Source: Streptomyces abyssalis
GTDB lineage: Bacteria > Actinomycetota > Actinomycetes > Streptomycetales > Streptomycetaceae
Direction of reading: 5' to 3'
Assembly: GCF_001751365.1 (NCBI RefSeq)
Contig: NZ_LJGT01000038.1
Coordinates: forward strand, 1,341,540 to 1,405,539
Length of the DNA stretch: 64,000 nt
Shown piece by piece: positions 54,179 to 63,074 of this stretch. Positions within the stretch are counted from its first letter, which is position 1, and every line of letters begins with the position of its first letter. Both the position numbers and the translations under genes were made by a program. Below the pieces are notes generated by a model. It saw only the letters and a program-made list of their open reading frames with translations, did not search any database and had not been told where the DNA came from.

Positions 54179-54845
54179 GGCCACACTGAATGCGATCAAG
54201 GACAATCCCGACGACTTCGCCGTCCAGATCTCCGACCAGGTCGAGAGCTTCATCGTGTCGGTGACCGAGGTGGCGAAGGGCGACGAACCGTCCAGCGCGA
54301 TCCCGTATCTGCTGCTGGAGCTGTCCCAACTCCTTCTCGCAGGCGGGCGGTTGGGCGCCCACGAGGACTTCGTGCCGGTGGAGCGTTACGAGCCGGACAT
54401 CGGTCCCGAGCCCGACGTGGACGAGATGCGGCTCAAGCTCGCCGCGCTGCTCGACCCGGTGGATGTCTACTCCGAGGTCTTCGACCCGTACGAGCCGCGC
54501 ACCGCGCCCGTTGCCTGCCGCATCTCCGACGACCTCGCCGACGTGATCACCGACCTGCGGCACGGCATGGCGCACTACAACGAGGGCCGGGTCAGCGAGG
54601 CCCTGTGGTGGTGGCAGTTCTCATACCTGTCGAACTGGGGCCCCACGGCCTCCGCCGCCCTGCGCGCCCTGCAGTCCCTCGTGGCGCACGTGCGTCTCGA
54701 CACCCCGCTCGACTCGCTCGACGGCCTGGACACGGACAGTCACGCCGACGATGACGACGACTCGCTGGAGAAGGAAGCGGGCGCCGTGATGGCGGCCGAG
54801 ATCGGTGTGCCGCTGGGCATGCAGCCGGAGCGCGGCAGGCGCTGA
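54171..54845 (+). CDS. DUF5063 domain protein
   Basis: A 224-residue helical protein ([32 protein letters not shown], ...[28 protein letters not shown]). It is coupled to recR by overlap (ATG at 54171, recR stop at 54178), an arrangement conserved in Streptomyces. The C-terminus is acidic ([12 protein letters not shown]). The role is unknown; linkage to recR suggests a DNA-repair or housekeeping context, which is inference. Confidence 0.85.
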   Translation: MSEATLNAIKDNPDDFAVQISDQVESFIVSVTEVAKGDEPSSAIPYLLLELSQLLLAGGRLGAHEDFVPVERYEPDIGPEPDVDEMRLKLAALLDPVDVYSEVFDPYEPRTAPVACRISDDLADVITDLRHGMAHYNEGRVSEALWWWQFSYLSNWGPTASAALRALQSLVAHVRLDTPLDSLDGLDTDSHADDDDDSLEKEAGAVMAAEIGVPLGMQPERGRR

Positions 54846-54941
54846 ACCGCCCGGCGCCGGCGCGTGCGATGAGTTCGCCCGCCGCGCGTGGTCCCCACTG
54901 GCAGGACCGGTGAAGCGGATGACGCGAGGAGGCTGCCGATC

Positions 54942-55217
54942 ATGGACAAGCGGTTCACGGCCACGTTGCGCAAGGGCCCCGACGTGGGCGGCTGGACGTA
55001 TGTCGTCTGGCCGGACTCCGTCGAGTACTTCGGTACCCGTGGCCTGGTGAAGGTCCGGGGCACCGTCGACGGGCATCCGTTCCGCAGTTCGTTCATGGCC
55101 CTCGGCGACGGCACGCACAAGCTGCCTGTGAGGTCCGAGGTGCGCAAGGCGATCGGCAAGGAGGCGGGGGAGACGGTGACCGTCCACCTCGAGGAGCGGG
55201 TGAGCGGCCACGACTGA
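54942..55217 (+). CDS. DUF1905 domain protein
   Basis: A 91-residue small beta-barrel protein: [22 protein letters not shown]... [40 protein letters not shown], the DUF1905 pattern. GAGGAGG lies upstream of the ATG. DUF1905 is often fused to YdeI-like domains; here it stands alone. Function unknown. Confidence 0.85.
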   Translation: MDKRFTATLRKGPDVGGWTYVVWPDSVEYFGTRGLVKVRGTVDGHPFRSSFMALGDGTHKLPVRSEVRKAIGKEAGETVTVHLEERVSGHD

Positions 55218-55363
55218 GCCCGACCGCGCCGGCCGGGACCTCGCGCCGGGCCGGATTCCGCTCAACGCCCGCGATACTGGCTGGTTGTGACGTTGCGGTG
55301 AGTGATCGCGGATTTTACACTCCGTAATTGACCGGGCGACCGATCGACGGCGGAGGCGGGCTG

Positions 55364-55633
55364 ATGGCTCGAGTGTGGGAGGCGGACCCGTCCGCGTTGT
55401 TCACGCGGAGGCTGGGCAAGTCGGCAGCGGAGCTGGGCACCACCCAGGGCAGAGACGGCTGCCCCGACATCTGGGAGCTGGACAACGGCGACGTCGCCGT
55501 CATCGGCAGGGATCTCACGGCTGACTATGCGTCGCGCCTCCCCGCCGACGCGTCGATCGCCGCCGATGAACGGCTCGTCGTCATCCCGGGCAGCACGCTC
55601 CGGGCGGCGAAGCCGGACATCGCCGATGAGTGA
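55364..55633 (+). CDS. 89-aa protein of a DUF6879/STAND module
   Basis: An 89-residue protein (MARVWEADPSALFTRRLGKS... CPDIWELDNGDVAVIGRDLT). The WEL.NGD.AVIG..LT pattern recurs in small actinobacterial proteins next to DUF6879, from memory. GGAGG is 6 nt before the ATG. Its stop overlaps the next start by 8 nt. No function assigned. Confidence 0.7.
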   Translation: MARVWEADPSALFTRRLGKSAAELGTTQGRDGCPDIWELDNGDVAVIGRDLTADYASRLPADASIAADERLVVIPGSTLRAAKPDIADE

Positions 55634-56267
55634 CCACACTCCCCTCGCGCTCGACCGTTCCCGCGGGGACCGGCTCGGACTCGCCGAGTACAGGCATGAC
55701 TTCCGGCAGCGGGACGAAGCGGTCACCGGCCGGCACTCCTGGAAGTTCGAGCGGCGCCAGCACTTCCAGGAGCAGTCCTCCCCGAGTTGGGAAGCGTTCC
55801 GGAGGGGCAAGTGGGAGGAGGCGCTCCGTCTGACGGGCGAAGGCCGAAAGCACTGGCAGAGCATCGCCCGTGAGGACGCGGAGCGGGGGAGCGTCTTCCA
55901 CCGTGTGCGCGTCGTGGAAGAGCCTCTGACGCCGTACATGCAGTGGGAGTTGCACGCCTTACGGGTCCAGGGCGAGAGCGGATTGCCGGTGCGGGTGGTC
56001 GACGGCCGGGAGTTGAGGCGTTTGGAGAGCGCAGGGCCGCTGCCCGAAGTCGTCGTACTGGGCGGGGAAGTGCTCTACGAGGTCGTCTACACGGACGACG
56101 GATTTCTCGACGGGGGCGTCCGCCACACGGCCCCGGAATCGATCGCGAGCTGGGAGCGTTTCATCACGCGGCTGTACGAGGAGGGCGAGGAGATCGGCTC
56201 CTACTTCAGTCGTCGTGTGTCCCACTTGCCCGCCCCGATGACGAGCCAGGTAGCCGACCATCACTGA
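55626..56267 (+). CDS. DUF6879 family protein
   Basis: A 213-residue protein with HDFRQRDEAVTGRHSWKFERRQHFQEQ, SPSWEAFRRGKWEEAL and LTPYMQWELHALRVQGESG, the DUF6879 pattern. It is coupled to the 89-aa gene upstream and borders the STAND ATPase, whose reading frame is already open inside its 3' end. DUF6879 genes are common beside HTH/DUF397 loci. Function unknown. Confidence 0.82.
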   Translation: MSDHTPLALDRSRGDRLGLAEYRHDFRQRDEAVTGRHSWKFERRQHFQEQSSPSWEAFRRGKWEEALRLTGEGRKHWQSIAREDAERGSVFHRVRVVEEPLTPYMQWELHALRVQGESGLPVRVVDGRELRRLESAGPLPEVVVLGGEVLYEVVYTDDGFLDGGVRHTAPESIASWERFITRLYEEGEEIGSYFSRRVSHLPAPMTSQVADHH

Positions 56268-56331
56268 CAGCAGCGCAGACGGACAGAACTCCGGCGGCAC
56301 CCACTCGGACCTGTCGGGGTCTTCGCGTGAC

Positions 56332-58707
56332 GTGGTGCAGGCGGGCCAGGTCAGCGGCGGCGTCCACTTCCACGGCCGGCACGGCGGTCCGGCGCCTCGC
56401 CACCATTCCCCACGCCAACTGCCCGGAGATCTGCGGCACTTCGTCAACCGCACCGCGGAGTTACAGAGCCTCGACGCCACACTGACCACCGGCGGGGACC
56501 CCTTCGTCCCGCCCGTGTGCGTGATCGCCGGCACGGCCGGTGCGGGCAAGACCGCGCTGGCCCTGCGCTGGGCGCATCAGGTCAAGGACCGCTTCCCCGA
56601 CGGACATCTGTACGTCAATCTGCGCGGCTACGACCCGGGGGAACCGGTGACGGCGGAGGAGGTGCTGCCCCGCTTCCTCACCGCGCTCGGTGTCGCGGCG
56701 AACGCGGTCCCGTCCGATCCGGACAGCTCCGCAGCCCTGTACCGCACGCTGCTCGCCGACCGGCGGATGCTGGTCTTCCTCGACAACGCCGCGACGGTCG
56801 CTCAGGTGCGTCCGCTGTTACCCGGCAACGCCCACTGCCTCACCATCGTCACCAGCCGCAGCCGGCTCTCCCCGCTCGCCGTACGCGACGGCGCGGACCG
56901 GCTGACCCTGGGCACCCTGGACGAGCCGGAGGCCGTGGCTCTGCTCCGTACCGTCACAGCCGGCCACCGCGCCGACGACGACTCCGCCAAACTCGCCGAA
57001 CTCGCCCGCCTGTGCGCCCACTTGCCGCTCGCGCTGCGTATAGCGGCCGAACGAGCGGCCACACACCCCCACATGAGCCTCGACGAGCTGATCACGGACC
57101 TGTGTGACGAGTCGGCGCTGTGGGACGCCCTCAGTACGGGGGACGAGGAGGGGGCGGAAGCCGTCAGCGCGGTCTTCGCATGGTCCTACCGGGCGCTCGC
57201 TCCGGAGGCCGCGCGGTTGTTCCGCTTACTGGGGCTGCATCCCGGGCCGGAGTTCGGGCTCGGCGCGGTGGCGGCCCTGGCCGGTGTGAGCGTACGCAGG
57301 GCGCGGCAGTTGCTCGACGCGCTGGTGGGGGCGCATCTGCTGGAGCAGACGGCGCCCGATCGCTTCGAGTTCCATGATCTGCTGCGTGCTTACGCCGGTG
57401 ACCAGGCGCAGCGCGAGGAGCCGGACGGCGAGAGGTCGGCCGCGCTTCGGCGGGTGCTCGACTGGTATCTGCACACGGCCGATTCGGCGCAGGGCTGGAT
57501 CAGGCCCGACGAGGCTCATCTGCCCTCCCAGCCGCTTTCCGAGGGCGTGACGCCGGTGTCATTCGCCGACTACGACCAGGCGGTGGACTGGGCGGAACGG
57601 GAGCACGCCAATTTCCTGCCCGCCGTACGGGCCGCCGCCAAGTCCGGACTCGACGTTCACGCCTGGCAGCTGGCGGCCGTGCTGTGGAACGCCGATGCAC
57701 CATCCGCACTCACCACGGACTGGCTGCCCATCGGAGAGACCGGACTGGCCGCTGCCCGCCGGCTGGAGGACCGGCGGGCGCAGGCGATGCTGCTGGAGAG
57801 CTTCGGGTTCGGATACACCAACCTGGGCCGGCTGGCTGAGGCGTGCGAGTGCCATGAGAGGGCGCTCGGTATCCGTCGTGAATGCGGGGACCGCGAAGGC
57901 GAAGCGGATTCGCTGAACGCACTGGGCCTCGTCCATCTGCGCAGACGTGAACTGGGCCCGGCCGAGACACAGCTCGCAGAAGCCTCGGCTCTCTTCGGCG
58001 AACTCGGTGAGGAGCACTGGCAGTACGTGACGCGCGCCAATCTGGCGCTCGTCCGTTTCAGGGCGGGGGAGCTGACGCGGGCCGCGGAGGACATCGAGGA
58101 GGCTCTCGCGGCGCACCGCCGGATGAACAGGACGCCGAGCATCGGCAACGCCCTGTGGGTGCTGAGCGGAATCCGGCTCGACCGCGGCGAGGTCCGGGAG
58201 GCGTTCGACGCCGCCGAGGAGGCGGTGAAGCTGGCTCTGGATCTGCGCAACCATGTGGCGGAAGGATGCTGGTTGCTCGCGCTCGGCGACGCACAGCAGG
58301 CGCTGGGAGAGCACGGCGAGGCGCTCACCGCGTACAACCGTTCGGCGTCGCTCCACCGGCGGCTCGGGGACCGCAGCCGCGAGGCGCTGGCCTGGCACGG
58401 GGCGGGTGAGACGTACCGCCGGCAGGGCCGCGCGCACGAGGCCGTCGCCTTCCACCGCAGGGCCGCGGCGGCACACCGCGAACTCGGTGACGCCTGGGGT
58501 GAAGCCGTCGCCCTCGACGGACTCGCGTGCGCCGTGCATGAGCAGGACCAGGAGGCGTCCCGGGAGCACTGGGCCGAGTGCCTGCGTCTCCTCGACCGCT
58601 ACGACGACGCGCGTGCGCGGCGGATGAGGGAAGGTGTGCAGGCGCGGATCGGCGGAGGTCCGGACGGTGCTGCGGGGTTCTCCGCGGGGGCCGGTACGCC
58701 GCGGTGA
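56332..58707 (+). CDS. STAND (NB-ARC-like) ATPase with TPR domain
   Basis: At least 791 residues from the GTG at 56332. Beta-hairpin motif VVQAGQVSGGVHFHG at the N-terminus, P-loop GTAGAGKT (67-74), Walker B RRMLVFLDNA (about 143-152), NB-ARC helical parts (LARLCAHLPLALRIAAERAA), winged helix (LFRLLGLHPGPEFGLGAVAAL), then TPRs (about 430-780). It resembles AfsR without its DNA-binding domain. The coding frame clearly extends upstream to 56254 (TDSSADGQNSGGTHSDLSGS), but the only plausible start is ATC at 56260 where ATG would be expected. So the start is uncertain or mutated. Confidence 0.85.
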   Translation: MVQAGQVSGGVHFHGRHGGPAPRHHSPRQLPGDLRHFVNRTAELQSLDATLTTGGDPFVPPVCVIAGTAGAGKTALALRWAHQVKDRFPDGHLYVNLRGYDPGEPVTAEEVLPRFLTALGVAANAVPSDPDSSAALYRTLLADRRMLVFLDNAATVAQVRPLLPGNAHCLTIVTSRSRLSPLAVRDGADRLTLGTLDEPEAVALLRTVTAGHRADDDSAKLAELARLCAHLPLALRIAAERAATHPHMSLDELITDLCDESALWDALSTGDEEGAEAVSAVFAWSYRALAPEAARLFRLLGLHPGPEFGLGAVAALAGVSVRRARQLLDALVGAHLLEQTAPDRFEFHDLLRAYAGDQAQREEPDGERSAALRRVLDWYLHTADSAQGWIRPDEAHLPSQPLSEGVTPVSFADYDQAVDWAEREHANFLPAVRAAAKSGLDVHAWQLAAVLWNADAPSALTTDWLPIGETGLAAARRLEDRRAQAMLLESFGFGYTNLGRLAEACECHERALGIRRECGDREGEADSLNALGLVHLRRRELGPAETQLAEASALFGELGEEHWQYVTRANLALVRFRAGELTRAAEDIEEALAAHRRMNRTPSIGNALWVLSGIRLDRGEVREAFDAAEEAVKLALDLRNHVAEGCWLLALGDAQQALGEHGEALTAYNRSASLHRRLGDRSREALAWHGAGETYRRQGRAHEAVAFHRRAAAAHRELGDAWGEAVALDGLACAVHEQDQEASREHWAECLRLLDRYDDARARRMREGVQARIGGGPDGAAGFSAGAGTPR

Positions 58708-58720
58708 CGGGCCGCGGGCC

Positions 58721-59497
58721 TCAGCGGGGCAGGATGCCGGCTTGGCGTGCCGCCGCGAGCCAGGCGGGGAACTCCCGCATGAGCGCCGCGTACAGGACGT
58801 CGTCCGGGACGGACCTGGGGTCCGTGCCGGCGGGGAAGAAGCCCGCGTTGTCCACAACACGCTTGGCAGGCACGGGTAGTTCGTCGAGCTTCCGCAGGAA
58901 GTCGAAGTGCTTGCCCGCCGGTTCGCCGAAGCCCACGAACTGCCAGAAGAGCGGCAGTCGCGCCGCGGTGCACAGCACGTGTTCGGCCGCGGCACGTGAG
59001 GTGGGGCCGCCGTCCGTCTGGAAGACGACGAATGCTGGATCGGTGGCGCCCGAGGCCGTGTAGTGGTCGATGACCGCCTGCATCGCGACGTGGTAGTTGG
59101 TGCGGCCCATGTGGCCGAGGCTGTCGCTGAGGGCGGCGATGCGGTTCTCGTAGGAGTCGAGGCTCACTTCGGCGGCGCCGTCCACATCTGTGGAAAAGAA
59201 GACGACGGGCACCGTGCCGTCGTCGTCCAGGTTCGCGGAGAGGCCGAGCGTCTGCTCGGCGAGCTGCTGGACCGAACCGTCCCTGTAGTACGGGCGCATG
59301 CTTCCGGAACGGTCCAGCACCAGGTAGACGGCGGCCCGTTGGGCCGGCAGACCCGCCTTCTCCAGTGACACGCGCGCCTTCTTGTACAGGCTGACGAGGC
59401 CGGGAGCCGAGGCGCTGATCCGCTCCTGACTCACCGCCGGGCCATGGGCGTCGGGGGACTGAGCTCCGGCCGGGCGCTTGACGTAGTCGATGGCCAC
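58721..59497 (-). CDS. vWA domain protein (TerF/TerY-like)
   Basis: A 258-residue cytosolic protein with a von Willebrand A domain: MIDAS DRSGSM (about 62-67), a Thr in GHMGRTNYHVAMQ and an Asp in VVFQTDGGPTS. The remainder (LWQFVGFGEPAGKHFDFLRKLDEL) matches vWA proteins of tellurium-resistance type clusters. The GTG at 59497 has GGAGGA 3 nt upstream. No other ter genes are present, so it is isolated. It converges on the STAND gene with 13 nt between stops. Confidence 0.82.
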   Translation of the reverse strand: MAIDYVKRPAGAQSPDAHGPAVSQERISASAPGLVSLYKKARVSLEKAGLPAQRAAVYLVLDRSGSMRPYYRDGSVQQLAEQTLGLSANLDDDGTVPVVFFSTDVDGAAEVSLDSYENRIAALSDSLGHMGRTNYHVAMQAVIDHYTASGATDPAFVVFQTDGGPTSRAAAEHVLCTAARLPLFWQFVGFGEPAGKHFDFLRKLDELPVPAKRVVDNAGFFPAGTDPRSVPDDVLYAALMREFPAWLAAARQAGILPR

Positions 59498-59761
59498 GGG
59501 TCCTCCAGGGGGCGTGTGCGGCGAGCGTGCGGGTGTGCACGGTGCGTGTGCGTACTGGAAGATTACGGCCGGATCCTGGCCGCCGCTCCATGCGGTGCTC
59601 GCCCTCGCAGGGCGCGGATGCTTGCCCTGGTCCGTACGGAATATGCGGGTGTACCCTGGATTGTGCATCGGGCGAAAGCCCGGTGAGGTGGACCCGGCAG
59701 TCAGCCGAGAGGTTGACGGGCCGGGTTCCGCTCTGTGCGGGGGCTGGGGCTGGGCGCTTCC

Positions 59762-59821
59762 GATGCCGATGCCGATGCCGAAGCCGACGTCGATGCCGAA
59801 GCGGGTGCCGATGCCGATGCC
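59762..59821. repeat. GATGCC hexanucleotide repeat, ten units
   Basis: Ten consecutive 6-bp units of GATGCC or one- to two-base variants, in the 384-nt gap between the vWA gene and the DNA-repair gene. No gene or promoter was identified in this gap (59498-59881). Confidence 0.85.
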
Positions 59822-59881
59822 TCCCAGGATGTCGCCGTGGAGAATGTCTGAGCGCTACGGGTGCGCGGTGATCGGAGCGAC

Positions 59882-60544
59882 ATGGACCAGCGAGGGTGGG
59901 CCGACGAACTCGACCGGCGCATCCGCGCGCTGCCCGGGCCGACGACGGAGTCGGTCCGTCGCGTCAGGCGCGAGTACTCGAAGCGGCTGCGGTCCGAGTC
60001 GGGTGAGAGTGTCGTGTCTCTGGCCGAGGCGCTGGTGGACCGGCACCGCTGGGTCGCCTACGAGTTGATCTACCACCACCCGAGTGCGCTGACCTGCCTC
60101 AGTGTTGAGGACGTCGAAGGGCTGGCCCGCCGGCTCGACAGCTGGGGATCGGTGGACGCCTTCGGCTGCTGCCTCTCGGGTCCGGCGTGGCGGCGGGGGG
60201 TGATCCCTGACGAGGTGATCCACCGCTGGGCGGCGTCGGAGGACAGGTGGTGGCGCCGTGCCGCTCTGGTCTCGACCGTGCCGCTGAATCTGCGGTCCCG
60301 TGGCGGCACCGGGGACGCGGAGCGCACCCTGGGCGTCTGTGCCCTGCTCGTGGCGGACCGCGACGACATGGTGGTCAAGGCGCTGTCCTGGGCGCTTCGT
60401 CAGCTGGTGGTCCAGGACCCCGAGGCCGTACGGAGCTTCATGCGGAGCCACCAGGACGTGCTGGCCGCCCGCGTCGTCCGGGAGACCGGCCACAAGCTCA
60501 CCACCGGCCGCAAGAACCCTCCGCGGACAACGCCGCCTCGCTGA
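59882..60544 (+). CDS. DNA alkylation repair (AlkD-like HEAT) protein
   Basis: A 220-residue HEAT-repeat protein: VRRVRREYSKRLRSESGESVVSLAEAL, HRWVAYELIYHHPSALTCL, VEGLARRLDSWGSVDAFGCCLSGPAW and DDMVVKALSWALRQLV. These resemble the AlkC/AlkD 3-methyladenine glycosylase fold. The catalytic Asp of AlkD is tentatively the Asp of SWGSVDAFG. The ATG at 59882 has GGAG 4 nt upstream. A relatively diverged member; activity is inference. Confidence 0.78.
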   Translation: MDQRGWADELDRRIRALPGPTTESVRRVRREYSKRLRSESGESVVSLAEALVDRHRWVAYELIYHHPSALTCLSVEDVEGLARRLDSWGSVDAFGCCLSGPAWRRGVIPDEVIHRWAASEDRWWRRAALVSTVPLNLRSRGGTGDAERTLGVCALLVADRDDMVVKALSWALRQLVVQDPEAVRSFMRSHQDVLAARVVRETGHKLTTGRKNPPRTTPPR

Positions 60545-60584
60545 GCGCGACGCGTCCGGGCCGCCGGCTGCCGGGCCGGGCAGG

Positions 60585-61049
60585 TCAGTTCGACGACTCC
60601 AGGGAAGCGGCCACGTCTTCGAGGTCCTTGGACAGTGACTTCGCGACCGCCTTGGAACCGATCCCGCCGAGGAACTTCCCCATCGTGCCGCTCAGGCTCT
60701 TCTTCTCCGTCTCGGATTCGAAGGACAGCCGCACCGTGGTGGCGTCGTCCTCTTCGGGGGTGAGCGTGAACTCCGAGGTGTAGTGGACGCCGCGCGAATC
60801 GGACTCGACCACATAGCGCTTCGGGGCCTCGGAAGCCGTCACCCACATCTCCTCGGTGGCCTCCTTCCCGAAAATGCGGCGGGTTTCCCGCCAGCGGGTG
60901 CCGGTCCCGAAGGGTGCTTCGCTGAGCATCTCGACGCGCTCGATGCCGCTGATCACGCGAGGGGAGCCTTCGATGTCGGTCAGCGCCTCCCACACCCGAC
61001 CGGCCGGAGCCGCGATGCGACGCTCCACCGTCACCTGCCACGTGGTCAT
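60585..61049 (-). CDS. SRPBCC family protein, type I (copy A)
   Basis: A 154-residue START/Bet v1-fold lipid- or polyketide-binding protein: VTVERRIAAPAGRVWEALTDIEGSPRVISGIERVEML, GTRWRETRRIFGKEATEEMWV. A C-terminal helix (SKAVAKSLSKDLEDVAASLE) resembles polyketide cyclase/dehydrase-like members. It is a paralogue of 62049-62528 and lies beside the type II gene in both duplicated blocks. ATG with GAAGG upstream. Confidence 0.85.
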   Translation of the reverse strand: MTTWQVTVERRIAAPAGRVWEALTDIEGSPRVISGIERVEMLSEAPFGTGTRWRETRRIFGKEATEEMWVTASEAPKRYVVESDSRGVHYTSEFTLTPEEDDATTVRLSFESETEKKSLSGTMGKFLGGIGSKAVAKSLSKDLEDVAASLESSN

Positions 61050-61309
61050 GAACGAGCCCTTCCGTAGGGGACCGGGATCGGCATCCAGCCCTTTGGCCGG
61101 AATTAGACCAGCAGTCTCCGGCAACCGACCCCGAGCGTCGAGAGGTCGGCCGGCCGGGCGGTCCGGGAAAGGCCGAGTGACGCACCACCGGCCGGCGTCG
61201 ACCACCACATGACCGGAAGCCGGGCGCCGCGTCAACGGGCCGCGGCCCGGCCTCGATCCGCTGCCGACGCCCGTATGCCGCCCCCGCCGGTGCCTGCCGC
61301 GGCCCCTCG

Positions 61310-61963
61310 TCAGCCGGCGTCGTCCTCGCGGGGCGGTGCGTAGAAGGCCGTGGTGTTGTGGACTGCTGCCGCGGCCACGTCGGCGGGTGCGCCTGAGGTC
61401 TGGTACGCGGTGCCCCACGCCTCGCTGCTGCGGGTCATGAACTCCCTTGCCTCGTCGGACTCCCGCCAGGCGGCCAGATCCCCGACGGGATCGCCCAGCA
61501 GGTGGAGGTGGAGGCCGAGCGCCGACAGATCCCAGACGAGACCGACGGCTCCCGGGCCGAAGTGTTCCCATACCTCATCGGGTACGACGGCGGCGTGCTT
61601 CAGTTCGAAGACGGTCCGTTCCTCGCTGTCGGGTGTCAGCCGCACCTCGACCTCTCCGAAGTCGGGGTCGTCGTCGCCGAACAGCCAGGTCACCTTGAGC
61701 AGTCCGGGCGGTTCGCATTCGAGGATCTCGCCGCCGGCGTTGCCCTCCAGCTGGTAGTGCCCGCCGGGCTTCAGGTCGCCGCTGACGGGCAGGAACCAGC
61801 GGCTGATGCGTTCCTTGGTGGTGCAGGCGTCCCAGACGTCCTCGACGGCGGCGTCGTAGGTACGCCGCAGCAGGACCGTGCGGGCCTCCTCCTCGGGCTC
61901 GCCCACGCGCCGGCTGCCGACTTCCCGGTGGACGTCGTTGATCTGGTCGACGATGTCGCTCAT
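61310..61963 (-). CDS. SRPBCC family protein, type II AHSA1-like (copy A)
   Basis: A 217-residue AHSA1/START-like protein: LLRRTYDAAVEDVWDACTTKERISRWF, GDLKPGGHYQLEGNAGGEIL. The C-terminal helix (DEAREFMTRSSEAWGTAYQTSG) is longer than usual. The ATG at 61963 has GGAG 5 nt upstream. The first 252 bp of the coding end and the last ~42 bp plus 47 bp downstream are identical in DNA to copy B at 63075-63725, while the middle differs, which suggests recent gene conversion. Confidence 0.87.
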   Translation of the reverse strand: MSDIVDQINDVHREVGSRRVGEPEEEARTVLLRRTYDAAVEDVWDACTTKERISRWFLPVSGDLKPGGHYQLEGNAGGEILECEPPGLLKVTWLFGDDDPDFGEVEVRLTPDSEERTVFELKHAAVVPDEVWEHFGPGAVGLVWDLSALGLHLHLLGDPVGDLAAWRESDEAREFMTRSSEAWGTAYQTSGAPADVAAAAVHNTTAFYAPPREDDAG

Positions 61964-61972
61964 CACTGCTCC
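61721..61972. repeat. 252-bp block identical to 63483-63734
   Basis: By eye, every base matches the same region of copy B, including the start codon and 9 bp upstream. A second identical block joins 61263-61351 with 63028-63116 (89 bp, running 47 bp past the stop). Between the blocks the copies differ in many codons. Confidence 0.9.
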
Positions 61973-62048
61973 GTGGGTCGTCGGGCGGCTCCGGGGGCCG
62001 GACGCGGCCGGCTGATACGGGAGAGGGCTCGCAGCCAGTGTCGCGCCC

Positions 62049-62528
62049 TCAACTCTTCGGCGGCTGCGGGGACTCCAGCGACGCGGCCACGTCCGCGAGG
62101 TCCTTGGCGAGTGCCTTGGCCGCGGCCTTCGAGCGGAGCCCGCCGAGCATCTTCATCACGGCTCCCTTGAGGCCGCCCTTCTCTGTTGTCCTGGAGCCGA
62201 AGGTCAGGCGTACGTCTGTGGATTCGCCGCCCGCGGGCGTGAGAAGGAACTCCGAGGTGTAGTGGACGCCGCGTGACTCGGCCTCTATGACGCAGCGTTC
62301 CGGCGCCTCGCTCGCCGTCACCCACATCTCCTCGGTGGCTTCCTTGCCGAGCATGGTGCGGGTCTCCCGCCAGCGTGTGCCGACGCCGAAGGGGCCTTCG
62401 CTGAGCATCTCGATGCGGTCGATGCCCTTGATCACTTCGGCGCTGTGCTCGATGTCCGTCAGCGCCTCCCAAACGCGGCCGGCCGGAGCCGCGATGCGCC
62501 GTTCCACTGTCACCTGTGCTGTGCCCAT
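62049..62528 (-). CDS. SRPBCC family protein, type I (copy B)
   Basis: A 159-residue paralogue of 60585-61049: VTVERRIAAPAGRVWEALTDIEHSAEVIKGIDRIEML and GTRWRETRTMLGKEATEEMWV are largely conserved, while the loop after residue 95 and the C-terminus have diverged. The ATG at 62528 has GGAGGA 4 nt upstream. It lies 76 nt downstream (map-wise) of copy A type II, making an alternating I-II-I-II order. Confidence 0.85.
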   Translation of the reverse strand: MGTAQVTVERRIAAPAGRVWEALTDIEHSAEVIKGIDRIEMLSEGPFGVGTRWRETRTMLGKEATEEMWVTASEAPERCVIEAESRGVHYTSEFLLTPAGGESTDVRLTFGSRTTEKGGLKGAVMKMLGGLRSKAAAKALAKDLADVAASLESPQPPKS

Positions 62529-62648
62529 GACGTCCTCCAACTGCCCGGGCGGACCCCGTCGTCCGTCCCGCTGTCCGGAATTGGAGCAGAGGGCACTGAC
62601 AACGGCCGTGGAGCCGTTGCTCTCAACCGGGTGCGGCGGGTGCCGGGT

Positions 62649-62834
62649 TCACGACCGGGAACCGGCGGTCTCCTCGGTCCGGTTCCGGTGCCGTACGGCG
62701 GCGACCACGGCACAGACGAGGAAGAGCGACCCGGCGCCCCAGAGGACCGCAGCGGCCTCCTTCACAACGAGCGACAGCAGGACGCAGACGGACGTCAGCA
62801 TCACGAAGGCGGTTGTGGGATTGCGCGTGCTCAT
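62649..62834 (-). CDS. small two-helix membrane protein
   Basis: A 61-residue protein with two hydrophobic helices (TAFVMLTSVCVLLSLVV and VLWGAGSLFLVCAVVAAV) and a basic C-terminus. It sits between type I copy B and type II copy B. No strong ribosome site. No family recognised. Confidence 0.5.
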   Translation of the reverse strand: MSTRNPTTAFVMLTSVCVLLSLVVKEAAAVLWGAGSLFLVCAVVAAVRHRNRTEETAGSRS

Positions 62835-63074
62835 CGGTGTTCACCGTTTCTGCCGTGGCGTGGGGGTTGCTCCGGCTGTCCGCTCCGCGGCTCCCGGGCC
62901 CGGCCCGGGTGTGTGCCGTGGGCTCCGGTGCCGCTCGTGCGGTCAGCCGGGGACACCGTCATGAAAGCTGGTCGACATGCACCGGTCAACCCGTTACCGA
63001 TGGCGGCGGGGCACCCGCACCCCCGCCGCCGACGCCCGTATGCCGCCCCCGCCGGTGCCTGCCGCGGCCCCTCG

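Noticed and set aside
54888..54941. Longer N-terminus for the DUF1905 protein
   Set aside because: The ATG at 54942 has a strong GAGGAGG site and starts the conserved domain.
58721..59497. Complete tellurium-resistance cluster
   Set aside because: Only the vWA gene is present; no TerB, TerC, TerD or TerE homologue in the window.
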